Of a DNA stretch of 64,000 nt, positions 51,972-60,885 are shown one piece after another (the first letter of the stretch is position 1; every line of letters begins with the position of its first letter). The translations under genes were made by a program, and so were the position numbers. The stretch is taken from positions 186,001-250,000 of the forward strand of contig LNEU01000015.1 of NCBI GenBank assembly GCA_001464355.1. The letters are read 5' to 3'. The DNA is from Burkholderiales bacterium Ga0077544 (lineage in GTDB: Bacteria; Pseudomonadota; Gammaproteobacteria; Burkholderiales; Burkholderiaceae_D). Below the pieces are notes generated by a model. The model ran no database searches. It was not told where the DNA came from and worked only from the letters and a program-made list of their open reading frames with translations.

Positions 51972-53596
51972 GCCTCACGCGCGACTTTAACCAGCGTTTC
52001 ACGCAGGAAGCGATACATCTTTGCGACGCGCTCACTGTTTGGCATCAAGCCATCCAGTTGAGCCAGATAACCATTGACGCGCTCGACATAGGAACGATCC
52101 AAACCTTTTTGGCTCATCCACAGCAAATGTAATTGAGCGGCAGCGAGCAGCACACCGGTATTGTCCGGTGTCGCGGTCAAAGCTTCCTCCAGTTTAGCCA
52201 GTGATTCATCGAACTGGCCATTGCGCATGAGTCTGGTTGCTTCATCGACGATCAGTGTGCCGGCACTGATCGATTCTTCAACAATCTTGTCGATCATTAC
52301 CTCGTTACCCGTGTCTTTCAAAACCCTGCGCGCAAAGGCGACGAGACGTGCATTTTCATGATCAGCCTTGATGGCCTTGGTCATGATACGTGCACCTTCT
52401 TCGTTCAAACCGACGCAGAATGCTGCTTTGGCCAAAGCCAGCGCATCGGTATTGGCACGGACTTCACCCGCGGCTTCCTTGGCTGATGCGAATGCAGCCT
52501 TGGCCGATTCCATATCGCCAAGACCAGAAAAAGCTTGTGCTGCAATAATCGCTTGTCGCGTCGAAAAACCGGGGTCGTCCTGATAGTCCCTGGCCGCAGC
52601 ACTTAACACCGTCAAAGCCAAGGTCGGTTCGCGCAGGTCTGTATGCACTTGCGCCAGTGATAGCGCATCGGATGCCTGCGCCGTCAAAGAGCCCCGAGTG
52701 TGATTGACAGCCTTGGTGTAAGCAGTGCGGGCCTGTGCCAGATCACCGACGCGATAGGCCGCATCGCCAACCAGGCGGCTGCGTCGTGCGGATGGAATGA
52801 CCTCATATGATTTGTTCAAGGCATCGAGCACTTCCTGATCCTTGCCTTGCGATTCGGCGATTTGTGCGAGCAGGTCATAGGCGCCGATGAATTGGCTATT
52901 CTTTTCCAGAACGCTTGCAACGATGACTTTTGCTTCGTCCAGTTTGCCTGCCGCTTGATGACAACGCGCCAAGCCAAGCTTGGCCCAAACCAGATCGTTA
53001 CGTAGCGCCAATACTTGTGTGTAGATTTTGCGAGCAGCTTCGATATCGCCCAGATCAAGTGCAGCAGATGATTTCAGTTTCAGTACATCGACTATCCACT
53101 TCGGATCACTTTGTGCGACTTTGTCGCACTCAGCAATCGCGCCGCTGAGATCTTTACGCTCCAGTCTGTCTGTGATGGGTTTCAGGGCCTGCTGTTTGTC
53201 CATCAAGCGCTCGATGCGATCAGCGATACGGCCGCCGGTCAACGGTTTGACCATGTAGGCATCTGGCTGAAATTCTGCGGTGCTGGCGACACTGTCGTAA
53301 CTGCTCTCGGCCGTAACCATGAAAAACATTGCGGTCGGTGACAGCATTTTGTTTGAACGTAAAAACTCCAGCATCTGCTGGCCGTTAGTTTCCTTGTTGA
53401 GGTTGTAATCGCAAACGATCACATCGTAATTGGCGTTGCGTATGAACTTGATTGCATCATCCGGCGTGGCCGCCTGATCTACCTGTTCGATCCCCAATTG
53501 CCCCAGCTGGGTACGGATGTTCTGCCGCATGGTCTGCAAATCATCGACGACCAATGCGCGCAGCTTGGCAAGACGGCTATTGAGAATAGTGGGCAT
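51968..53596 (-). CDS. Receiver-TPR response regulator
   Basis: 542 residues: a CheY-like receiver (about 12-130) with acidic pair VVDD, phospho-acceptor Asp63 in VIVCDYNL and Lys in YMVKPL. A long helical array of tetratricopeptide-like repeats (about 140-530) follows. There is no DNA-binding or enzymatic output; the TPR part suggests protein-protein control. Co-translated with the minimal kinase. Homologues with this architecture occur in beta- and gammaproteobacteria. Confidence 0.87.
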   Translation of the reverse strand: MPTILNSRLAKLRALVVDDLQTMRQNIRTQLGQLGIEQVDQAATPDDAIKFIRNANYDVIVCDYNLNKETNGQQMLEFLRSNKMLSPTAMFFMVTAESSYDSVASTAEFQPDAYMVKPLTGGRIADRIERLMDKQQALKPITDRLERKDLSGAIAECDKVAQSDPKWIVDVLKLKSSAALDLGDIEAARKIYTQVLALRNDLVWAKLGLARCHQAAGKLDEAKVIVASVLEKNSQFIGAYDLLAQIAESQGKDQEVLDALNKSYEVIPSARRSRLVGDAAYRVGDLAQARTAYTKAVNHTRGSLTAQASDALSLAQVHTDLREPTLALTVLSAAARDYQDDPGFSTRQAIIAAQAFSGLGDMESAKAAFASAKEAAGEVRANTDALALAKAAFCVGLNEEGARIMTKAIKADHENARLVAFARRVLKDTGNEVMIDKIVEESISAGTLIVDEATRLMRNGQFDESLAKLEEALTATPDNTGVLLAAAQLHLLWMSQKGLDRSYVERVNGYLAQLDGLMPNSERVAKMYRFLRETLVKVAREA

Positions 53597-53783
53597 GTAT
53601 ATAGGAGGATTATCGTTTTCCCATGATACCGTTCAGTTACTGATTTAGGTGCGTAGGCTTGTAAAAATATCATCCGATAGTCGAGGGCTTGCACATGCAT
53701 TGCGGCCTGATTTCGGTGCATTGCATGTGCCGGCAAGAAAACCTGTGTTACTCAAAAAATGGGCGTACTTTTATGGTGACGGC

Positions 53784-54173
53784 TTAATGATGATAGCGAT
53801 ACTCTTGCGTGTAGCCACCGTAGCCGTAAGATGCCGCTCTGACGTCTTGCACGTAGATGTAACTCTCTTCGTGCAGATTGCCCAGTATGCGTTCAAAGCC
53901 GGCAAATGCTTCCTTGATATAGAGCGCCTTCTCATCCTTGGTATTGGTTTCGTCGGTTATTTTTATATCGAAGTAAAAGCTGTTCTTGTTTTGCTCGCTA
54001 AGCAGATGACCGCCAACGATCCAGCTATCGCGTCCTGTGAAATCGATGGCGATGGCGGTCACTTCGCGTTTCTTTTTCAGGATGCGACTGGTCAGATCAA
54101 GCAATAGGTCTGATATCTGCCTGACCATTTCAGGTGATTTGTCGGCACTTACTTTGACGTTGAGGATAGGCAT
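53784..54173 (-). CDS. Tautomerase-superfamily protein
   Basis: ATG 54173 gives 129 residues beginning MPILNVKVS; the catalytic Pro of 4-oxalocrotonate tautomerase-type enzymes becomes N-terminal after Met removal. At 129 residues it is about twice the length of the 62-residue enzyme, with an unusual Tyr/Gly/His tail (YGYGGYTQEYRYHH). The MarR-type operator lies 14 bases upstream of this start, so it is a probable MarR target. Confidence 0.8.
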   Translation of the reverse strand: MPILNVKVSADKSPEMVRQISDLLLDLTSRILKKKREVTAIAIDFTGRDSWIVGGHLLSEQNKNSFYFDIKITDETNTKDEKALYIKEAFAGFERILGNLHEESYIYVQDVRAASYGYGGYTQEYRYHH

Positions 54174-54186
54174 GTGAATCTCCAAT

Positions 54187-54204
54187 TAGTTTGCTATGCA
54201 ACTA
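54187..54204. promoter_or_regulatory. Putative MarR operator, copy 1 (upstream of tautomerase)
   Basis: TAGTTTGCTATGCAACTA, an imperfect palindrome, identical over 18 bases to the copy at 54658. It sits between the marR stop and the tautomerase start, just ahead of the latter. Confidence 0.65.
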
Positions 54205-54220
54205 CTCGATTAAAAAAAGC

Positions 54221-54637
54221 TCATCCTATGGTTGAGCGTACCTGTTTCACTTTAGTGACGGTTTCATCAAAGTGAGCGACACCAAGTTCCTTCTTCAAAC
54301 GTTTCGTCACTTCGCCGCTGGCTGCGTCCAGTTGTTCTTGTAGCGATATTCCGGTAGCGGTTGCCTGAATTGCTGATTCACGACCGTCGTTACCTGTTGC
54401 ATGGCGTAACAACAAACCCAATTGTTGCAAACCATCCAGCGTGCGTGTAGCGGTAGAGCGAGAAATCGCAAGCTCTTTTGCCAATTCGCTTTGTAGCATG
54501 CATGGCTTCTTCAATACGGCCCGTAGCATGAATGCTTGTGACGGCGTCAAGCCAAATGGCTTGAATGCCTTGCTCCACTCGCGTTCGAGTACGCGGGCGA
54601 GGGCGGTGGTATTGAAGTAAAGGCAGTGGTCAAACAT
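54221..54637 (-). CDS. MarR-family transcriptional regulator
   Basis: 138 residues with a winged helix-turn-helix: LTPSQAFMLRAVLKKPCMLQ and SELAKELAISRSTATRTLDGLQQLG (recognition helix about 60-80), then the wing (LLRHATGNDGRES). Two identical putative operators flank the gene, one 20 bases upstream of its start and one in front of the downstream tautomerase gene. This indicates autoregulation and control of the tautomerase. The ligand is unknown. Confidence 0.87.
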   Translation of the reverse strand: MFDHCLYFNTTALARVLEREWSKAFKPFGLTPSQAFMLRAVLKKPCMLQSELAKELAISRSTATRTLDGLQQLGLLLRHATGNDGRESAIQATATGISLQEQLDAASGEVTKRLKKELGVAHFDETVTKVKQVRSTIG

Positions 54638-54657
54638 GGAGCTAGTGTAGGATAATC

Positions 54658-54675
54658 TAGTTTGCTATGCAACTA
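54658..54675. promoter_or_regulatory. Putative MarR operator, copy 2 (upstream of marR)
   Basis: Exact 18-base duplicate of copy 1 (TAGTTTGCTATGCAACTA), 20 bases upstream of the marR ATG. It may also act on the divergent oxygenase gene starting at 54825. Confidence 0.7.
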
Positions 54676-54824
54676 TAATTTGCGACGTTGTTTTTCTTCC
54701 CTTCGTTATTCCCGGCGCATAATGCGTCACTGCAAAGGCTATCAACGACTCTTTGCACAGCGGATTGACCGACAACGGTCCGGCATTTTGCCGATAAGCA
54801 CGTTTTTCAGAAAAGAGTTCAACG

Positions 54825-55457
54825 ATGCTTGCAGCAACTCCCTTTGACCCACAATACTTCAGCGAAGTATTGTGTCTGCGTATCAGCGACGATTTGACCG
54901 AACACGGATGGTCGCAGCAAAATTTTTTCTTGACGGAAGAGTTGACGATATCCCTTGCCGCAGAATGTCATTTGTTGAACGATGACGGCGGAATGAAGTT
55001 GGCTGGCGTAGGACGCGGTAGCGGCCAGACAGTTCGACCGACAATTCGCGGAGACCAGATTGCGTGGCTTAAAGCCGGACAATCGATTGCATGTGACCGC
55101 TATCTGCAGATCATGGAAAACTTGCGCATCGCATTAAATCGCACCTTGTTTCTCGGGCTGGATGAGTATGAAAGTCACTTCGCCTTTTACGCGCCCGGCG
55201 CTTCATATCTTAAGCATCTGGATCGCTTTCGGGATGACGATAGTCGTATCGTTTCTGTTGTGATCTACCTCAATCCGGAGTGGTTGCAGGAACAAGGCGG
55301 CGCTTTGCGTTTGCACCCCGAAGGAATGGCAACGCAGGATATCGTGCCGCTGGCCAGCAGGCTGGTCTTGTTTTTATCTGCACAGATGCTGCACGAAGTA
55401 CTGCCTGCCACGCGCGATCGCCTGTCAATTGCAGGCTGGTTCAGACGTCGGCCGTGA
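54825..55457 (+). CDS. 2OG-Fe(II) oxygenase (prolyl-4-hydroxylase-like)
   Basis: 210 residues with the Fe(II) facial triad of the P4H/SM-20 family: YLKHLDRF (HxD, about residue 131) and MLHEVLPA (His, about 188), plus the 2-oxoglutarate-binding Arg in RLSIAGWFRR. The strand VVIYLNPEW precedes a GGALRL turn, as in family members. Substrate unknown. Divergent from marR with operator copy 2 between them. Confidence 0.87.
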   Translation: MLAATPFDPQYFSEVLCLRISDDLTEHGWSQQNFFLTEELTISLAAECHLLNDDGGMKLAGVGRGSGQTVRPTIRGDQIAWLKAGQSIACDRYLQIMENLRIALNRTLFLGLDEYESHFAFYAPGASYLKHLDRFRDDDSRIVSVVIYLNPEWLQEQGGALRLHPEGMATQDIVPLASRLVLFLSAQMLHEVLPATRDRLSIAGWFRRRP

Positions 55458-55911
55458 GCTTGCCGAATACACTTTATATCTACGATTTCTGCAGATGGTG
55501 CAAGGATGTGAGTGATGCCGGCAGCCTTGCCGCTGGTGAGAGAAGTGAGTACGAAGGCGCCCTGAATTTAATCCCTCAGTATTTGTCGGACTTCGATTCC
55601 AATTTTTAAAATTTGGAAAAGCCGTTCACAGCGAGATCGCTGACATGATTTGTCATGATGATTTTGCGATTAAAAATATTAAACTTTTCTTGCAGGTCGA
55701 TTATTATCTGTTGCATGCAAGGAACGTTTCTTGATTTCGTTTGTCATAGCAATCGCGTCAGATCCACAGTTTAAGCTCTATCGTCCCTTACCCTTTGTCA
55801 TCGTTTGTCAGCATAGTACTGATGAAAATGCCGAGTTGTGAGCCTGTACTGCAGTAGCCTCGAACAATTGTATCGAGTTGTTTACTGATATTAATTCCGA
55901 CGTGGGGAAGT
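55458..55911 (+). other. 454-bp gene-free region upstream of the hybrid kinase
   Basis: No credible ORF. It holds TGACA-TGATT-TGTCA, a dyad at 55641-55655. TTTGTCA occurs at 55649, 55741 and 55804, and CGTTTGTCA in the latter two. A dyad CTCGA-N9-TCGAG lies at 55859-55877, close to the gene start. The kinase gene has a GGGGAAG Shine-Dalgarno. It is probably a regulated promoter region. Confidence 0.45.
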
Positions 55912-58900
55912 ATGCCTAGGACAGATGCTAGCGATATAGCCGCAGAAAAACGCGGCAGCCCGGATGGCAGTACCGAATCCCATCGTCAGGAAATTCTGCT
56001 TAAAGCCGGCGCGCTACAGGATGCGATTTTCAACAGCGCCAATTTTTCCAGCATTGCGACTGATGAAAATGGCGTCATCCAGATTTTTAATGTCGGTGCC
56101 GAACGCATGCTCGGCTATGCAGCGCCAGACGTCGTTAATCGGATTACGCCAGCCGACATCTCCGATCCGCAAGAATTGATTGCGCGCGCTACGGCGCTGA
56201 GCCTGGAACTTGAAACACCGATCACACCAGGCTTTGAGGCGCTGGTATTCAAGGCATCGCGCGGCATTGAAGATATCTATGAACTGACCTACATCCGTAA
56301 GGATGGCAGCCGTTTCCCTGCGATCGTCTCGGTCACTGCCTTGCGCGATGCGCAGGAAGAAATCATCGGATATCTGTTGATAGGGACAGATAACACGGCA
56401 CGCAAGCAGGCGGAAGAAGCGTTGCTGAAAGCCGGCGCCTTGCAGAATGCGATCTTCAGCAGCGCCAATTTTTCCAGCATAGCGACTGATGAAAAGGGCG
56501 TTATCCAGATTTTCAACGTAGGTGCCGAACGCATGTTGGGTTATGTTGCGCTGGATGTGGTCAATTGCATCACCCCGGCAGATATTTCCGATCCGCAGGA
56601 GTTGATTGCGCGCGCCGATGTTCTCAGCAAGGAACTGGAAACCTCGATTACGCCAGGATTCGAGGCGCTGGTATTCAAGGCATCGCGCGGTATTGAAGAT
56701 ATCTATGAGCTGACCTACATTCGCAAGGATGGCAGCCGTTTTCCCGCGATCGTTTCAGTCACGGCTTTGCGCGATGCGCAGGAAGGGATCATTGGCTATC
56801 TGTTGATAGGCACCGACAATACGGCTCGCAAGCAGGTCGAGGAAGCGCGCACATTGCTCGACCAGCGTTTGCGCGACCAGCAGTTCTACACACGTTCGCT
56901 GATCGAATCGAATATCGATGCGCTGATGACGACCAATCCGCAAGGCATTATTTCAGACGTGAATGAGCAGATGATCGCGCTTACCGGCCGCACGCGTGAC
57001 GAGCTGATAGGTGCGCCCTGCAAGAATTTTTTCACTGATCCGGCACAGGCAGATGCGGCGATCAAGCGCGTGCTGATTGAAAACAAGGTGCGCAATTATG
57101 AACTGACCGTGCGTGCGCTGAATGGCGAGGAAACCGTGGTTTCCTATAACGCTGCGACCTTCCATGACCGCGATCGCAATCTGCAAGGGGTGTTCGCAGC
57201 CGCACGTGATGTGACCGAGCGCAAGCGCTTCGAACGGACCCTGCAGGAAAAAAATATCGAGTTGGAACATGCCAGTCGCATGAAATCCGCTTTTCTGGCC
57301 GCCATGTCGCACGAGCTGCGCACTCCCATGAATGGCGTGATAGGCATGGTGGACGTTCTGCAGCAAACCAAGCTCAATGATTACCAGCTCGAAATGGTGG
57401 ACCTGATACGCGACTCCGCATTCTCACTGCTCTCCATCATTGACGACGTGCTGGACTTTTCCAAGATCGAAGCAGGTCGACTGGAAATCGAACAGGCACC
57501 GTTCTCGATAGCCGATGTGGTTGAAAAGGCGTGCGGCATGCTTGACCAGCTGGCTATCAAGAAAGACGTGACCTTCACCATGTTTATCGACCCGGCGATT
57601 CCCGATCTCGTTCAGGGGGATGCCTTGCGGTTACGTCAGGTTCTGTTAAATCTTGTCAGTAATGCCGTCAAGTTTTCCAGTGGGCGAGAGCTGCCCGGCA
57701 CCGTCGAGATGCGCGTGTTGCTGACTGAAAGCAGTGCGCAAAAAGTGACGATTGATTTTCATGTTATCGACAACGGCATAGGCATAGATGATGCTACCAG
57801 GGCATTGCTGTTTACTGCATTCAGTCAGGCAGATGCCTCAACCACCCGGCGCTTTGGCGGTACCGGTTTGGGGCTGGTCATTTCGCGTCACCTGGTGGAT
57901 TTGATGGGGGGATGGTTCAATCTGGACAGCGCCGCAGGAATCGGTTCTACCTTCAGCGTACAACTTGAGTTCGCTCAGTTGCCAGAAGTATCAAAAAATA
58001 TTCTTCGCGTATCGGATATACAAGACCTTGCATGCGTTACCGTCGGACCGGATGAGGGTCTGACAGATACGATCGCGGCATATCTGAAACATGGCGGAGC
58101 ACATGTGGAACGTGCAACAGACATGCATGCCTTGCGTTTTTTGATGGAGCATTCGCATGCTCCAATATCAGTCTGCATCGTTGACGCGGCGGATGTAAAC
58201 GTAACACAGGAAGAGCTGGTCGCTTTTGCGCATAGCATGCCAAGTCAGGATATTCGCTTTGTTTATGTAGAGCGCGGATCACGACGCCATCCTTATGCGC
58301 GGCAGCAGAATATGGTTTTGATAGACGGGAATGTATTGACGCGTCGCCTGCTGTGGCAAGCTGTTGCGATGGCAGCTGGTCGAGCGAGTGCAGAACCCGC
58401 CAAGTCGCCGCGCGGCAGCGAGCTAGTTGCCTTCGACCCACCGTCGCGCGCACAGGCCTTGCGCGATGGACGCCTGATTCTGGTGGCTGAGGATAATGAC
58501 AGTAACCAGAAAGTCATCGTACGACAACTGGCTTTGCTTGGTTTTGCGGCCGACGTTGCCGATAATGGCCGCATGGCGCTGGAGCATGTACAACGCTGCA
58601 ACTATGCCTTGCTGCTGACTGATTTGCATATGCCGGAACTGGATGGGTATGAATTGACGGCATCCATACGCACATGGGAAAACGGCAGGCAGCGATTACC
58701 TGTTCTGGCATTGACTGCCAATGTACTTAGTGGTGAAGGTGATCGCTGTCGTGCGGCCGGCATGGATGATTATCTGTGCAAGCCCTTGCAATTAAAGGAT
58801 TTGAAAATAGCGCTACAAAAGTGGTTGCCGGTCACAGCCGCAATTCCGCTTCCGCAAGAAAGCAATGCTTGCTCATCTTCATCCGAACAAGTGCTCGACG

Positions 58901-59244
58901 TTAGCGTACTTGAAAACATGGTCGGCAATGATCCTTTGGTTCTGAACGATTTTCTGCATCATTTTCAGTTGAGTGCCGCAAGGATTGCCGATACGCTGCG
59001 CTCGGCATGTGTCGAGCAGGATGCACAGCAGGCAGGCAATCAGGCTCACAAACTTAAATCATCTGCGCTTGCGGTTGGCGCGATGGCGCTCGGAGCGCGC
59101 TGTGCCGAAATGGAAACTGCCGGCAGGGAAGGCAATAGCGCGCTATTGCTTGCTCTGCTGCCTGCCTTTGAGCAGGATCTGGCGGCGGTCAATGCATTTC
59201 TCGAATTTGAACATCTACCGCCGGCGGACAGACGCCGCCGATGA
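55912..59244 (+). CDS. PAS-PAS-PAS hybrid histidine kinase with receiver and HPt
   Basis: 1110-residue soluble hybrid kinase without membrane segments. PAS units 1 and 2 (about 29-170 and 171-312) are near-identical tandem copies; a third, different PAS lies at about 320-440. HisKA has MSHELRTPMNG (His467) and the HATPase NLVSNAVKF and TGLGLVIS. A degenerate receiver-like stretch may occupy about 705-820. The true receiver has AEDND and Asp904 in LLLTDLHMPELDG, and the HPt domain HKLKSSALA (His1046). A full phosphorelay in one chain. The receiver-EAL gene follows 15 bases later and is a likely output partner. Confidence 0.93.
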   Translation: MPRTDASDIAAEKRGSPDGSTESHRQEILLKAGALQDAIFNSANFSSIATDENGVIQIFNVGAERMLGYAAPDVVNRITPADISDPQELIARATALSLELETPITPGFEALVFKASRGIEDIYELTYIRKDGSRFPAIVSVTALRDAQEEIIGYLLIGTDNTARKQAEEALLKAGALQNAIFSSANFSSIATDEKGVIQIFNVGAERMLGYVALDVVNCITPADISDPQELIARADVLSKELETSITPGFEALVFKASRGIEDIYELTYIRKDGSRFPAIVSVTALRDAQEGIIGYLLIGTDNTARKQVEEARTLLDQRLRDQQFYTRSLIESNIDALMTTNPQGIISDVNEQMIALTGRTRDELIGAPCKNFFTDPAQADAAIKRVLIENKVRNYELTVRALNGEETVVSYNAATFHDRDRNLQGVFAAARDVTERKRFERTLQEKNIELEHASRMKSAFLAAMSHELRTPMNGVIGMVDVLQQTKLNDYQLEMVDLIRDSAFSLLSIIDDVLDFSKIEAGRLEIEQAPFSIADVVEKACGMLDQLAIKKDVTFTMFIDPAIPDLVQGDALRLRQVLLNLVSNAVKFSSGRELPGTVEMRVLLTESSAQKVTIDFHVIDNGIGIDDATRALLFTAFSQADASTTRRFGGTGLGLVISRHLVDLMGGWFNLDSAAGIGSTFSVQLEFAQLPEVSKNILRVSDIQDLACVTVGPDEGLTDTIAAYLKHGGAHVERATDMHALRFLMEHSHAPISVCIVDAADVNVTQEELVAFAHSMPSQDIRFVYVERGSRRHPYARQQNMVLIDGNVLTRRLLWQAVAMAAGRASAEPAKSPRGSELVAFDPPSRAQALRDGRLILVAEDNDSNQKVIVRQLALLGFAADVADNGRMALEHVQRCNYALLLTDLHMPELDGYELTASIRTWENGRQRLPVLALTANVLSGEGDRCRAAGMDDYLCKPLQLKDLKIALQKWLPVTAAIPLPQESNACSSSSEQVLDVSVLENMVGNDPLVLNDFLHHFQLSAARIADTLRSACVEQDAQQAGNQAHKLKSSALAVGAMALGARCAEMETAGREGNSALLLALLPAFEQDLAAVNAFLEFEHLPPADRRRR

Positions 59245-59259
59245 TAGAAAGAGGTAAAC

Positions 59260-60507
59260 ATGGATAAATCAAAGATACGTATTCTGATTCTTGATGATGA
59301 GCCTTTTATGCTCAAGCTGCTGCATCACATGCTGGACCGGCTTGGTTTTACCGAGCTGACGATTTGCGATAACGGCATGGCTGCGCTGGATTGGGTAGCC
59401 GCGTCCGATAGCGAGCATGATCTGATTTTGCTTGATTTGAACATGCCGGAGATGGATGGCATAGAGTTCGTGCGCAAACTTACCCAGCATGGCTATCGTG
59501 GCAGCCTGGTGTTGGTCAGTGGTGAAAACGAGCGCGTATTGCAAATGGCTGAAAAGCTGATCCGTGCACATGGCATCAACGTTCTAGGCCATATAGCCAA
59601 ACCAGTTTCATTGCCTGAACTTTCTGTTTTGATGGAAACCTATGGTCAGACACCGACATTGGCACAGCGGGAAGACCCCAGTTATGATGCTGCCGATTTG
59701 GCGAAGGCCATTACGGACGATGAACTTGTTATTCACTATCAGCCCAAGGTAGCAGTCACGACGGGGGAAGTGGTCGGCATGGAAGCGTTGGTGCGCTGGC
59801 AGCATCCGGTAGATGGACTGGTGTTTCCCGATCAATTCATCAATCTGGCAGAAGAGCACGGCATGATAGACGCGCTGGCCCAGGTTGTATTGAACGCTGC
59901 ACTGCATCAGATCAAGCAGTGGCAGTTGATGGGACTCAAGCTATGCGTGGCCATCAATGTGTCGATGGACAATCTGGCGTCGCTGAACTTTGTTGATCAG
60001 GTTGCGCAAGCTGTATCAAGCATAGGCGTAGCGCCTCACGATATCGTGCTTGAAGTAACCGAAAGTCGATTGATGCACAATCAGCGTGTCGCACTTGAAG
60101 TGTTGACGCGCCTGCGGCTTAAACGCTTTCGCTTGTCGATTGATGACTTCGGCACCGGCCATTCTTCGCTGACACAGCTGCGTGATATTTCCTTTGATGA
60201 ACTCAAAATAGACAAGAGTTTTGTCCATGGCGCTTGGCATGACGAAACGGTACGTGCGATCTACGACGCCAGTCTCGGCGTCGGCAAACGGCTGGGCATG
60301 GTGGTGGTGGCGGAAGGGGTGGAAGATCAGGACGACTGGGATTTGCTCCGCAATACCAACTGCGATGTGGCGCAAGGTTACTTCATCGCGCGCCCTATGC
60401 CAGCGGCAGCGGTGAACGACTGGATGACATCATGGGACGAGCGCGTCCGCAATGGTTTGTTGACAAGTCGTGTAACGACACCGCAACAACGGCCGCAAGG
60501 CTTATAG
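59260..60507 (+). CDS. Receiver-EAL cyclic di-GMP phosphodiesterase
   Basis: 415 residues: a receiver (about 6-125, LDDEP, phospho-acceptor in LILLDLNMPEMDG, Lys in GHIAKPV) joined to an EAL domain (about 150-395). All catalytic residues of EAL are present: MEALVRW, INVSMDN, EVTES, DDFGTGHSSL, IDKSF, AEGVED and QGYFIARP. It is an active-looking phosphodiesterase controlled by phosphorylation. It follows the hybrid kinase by 15 bases with an AGAGG Shine-Dalgarno, so kinase and output form one operon. Confidence 0.93.
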   Translation: MDKSKIRILILDDEPFMLKLLHHMLDRLGFTELTICDNGMAALDWVAASDSEHDLILLDLNMPEMDGIEFVRKLTQHGYRGSLVLVSGENERVLQMAEKLIRAHGINVLGHIAKPVSLPELSVLMETYGQTPTLAQREDPSYDAADLAKAITDDELVIHYQPKVAVTTGEVVGMEALVRWQHPVDGLVFPDQFINLAEEHGMIDALAQVVLNAALHQIKQWQLMGLKLCVAINVSMDNLASLNFVDQVAQAVSSIGVAPHDIVLEVTESRLMHNQRVALEVLTRLRLKRFRLSIDDFGTGHSSLTQLRDISFDELKIDKSFVHGAWHDETVRAIYDASLGVGKRLGMVVVAEGVEDQDDWDLLRNTNCDVAQGYFIARPMPAAAVNDWMTSWDERVRNGLLTSRVTTPQQRPQGL

Positions 60508-60800
60508 GACATAGCAGATTTCGCGCACTTTTCATCACAGCTCTAAATACCGCAATGCAGATTTTGCCTCTCCTGATTCCCGCGCGAGCGGGAGTCCAGC
60601 TTGCGTGTAATGAATTGCACTGCATATATCTCTGTTGACGCGTTGCGATGTACTCTCACGTATCCATGACAGCGCAGCGATCACGCCTGCTATTCCAGCA
60701 CTCCGTAAACAGTACTTTTATTTGCGGCAGCAGATAATTTTTTGCAGGTTCTCCCTCTTTGATTTTTAAGCTGGAAAAGCAGGCTCAGCACGCTTTTTTT
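60508..60800. other. Gene-free region with a REP-like hairpin
   Basis: Between the EAL gene and the arsR operator. The main structure is TCCCGC-GCGA-GCGGGA at 60578-60593, set in CTGATTCCCGCGCGAGCGGG, which resembles the short REP-like palindromes dispersed in many betaproteobacteria. It may serve as terminator or processing site of the kinase-EAL operon. Track ORFs 60432..60638 and 60395..60625 here are not supported. Confidence 0.5.
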
Positions 60801-60824
60801 TAATATCGTACAATTACGATATTA
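60801..60824. promoter_or_regulatory. Palindromic operator upstream of the ArsR-type regulator
   Basis: TAATATCGTA-CAAT-TACGATATTA, perfect 10-bp arms, 62 bases before the regulator ATG. A further half-site CGATATT occurs at 60839. ArsR-family proteins bind such AT-rich dyads over their own promoter, so this is the likely autoregulatory site. Confidence 0.7.
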
Positions 60825-60885
60825 AATTCTATTAAGTCCGATATTTGATTCGTGTTTTAACGAAACATGTCGAAAAGGAAATCTT

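Noticed and set aside
54187-54675. 18-bp direct repeats as target-site duplications of a transposon carrying marR
   Set aside because: No transposase or terminal inverted repeats; the site is palindromic and placed before gene starts, as an operator should be.
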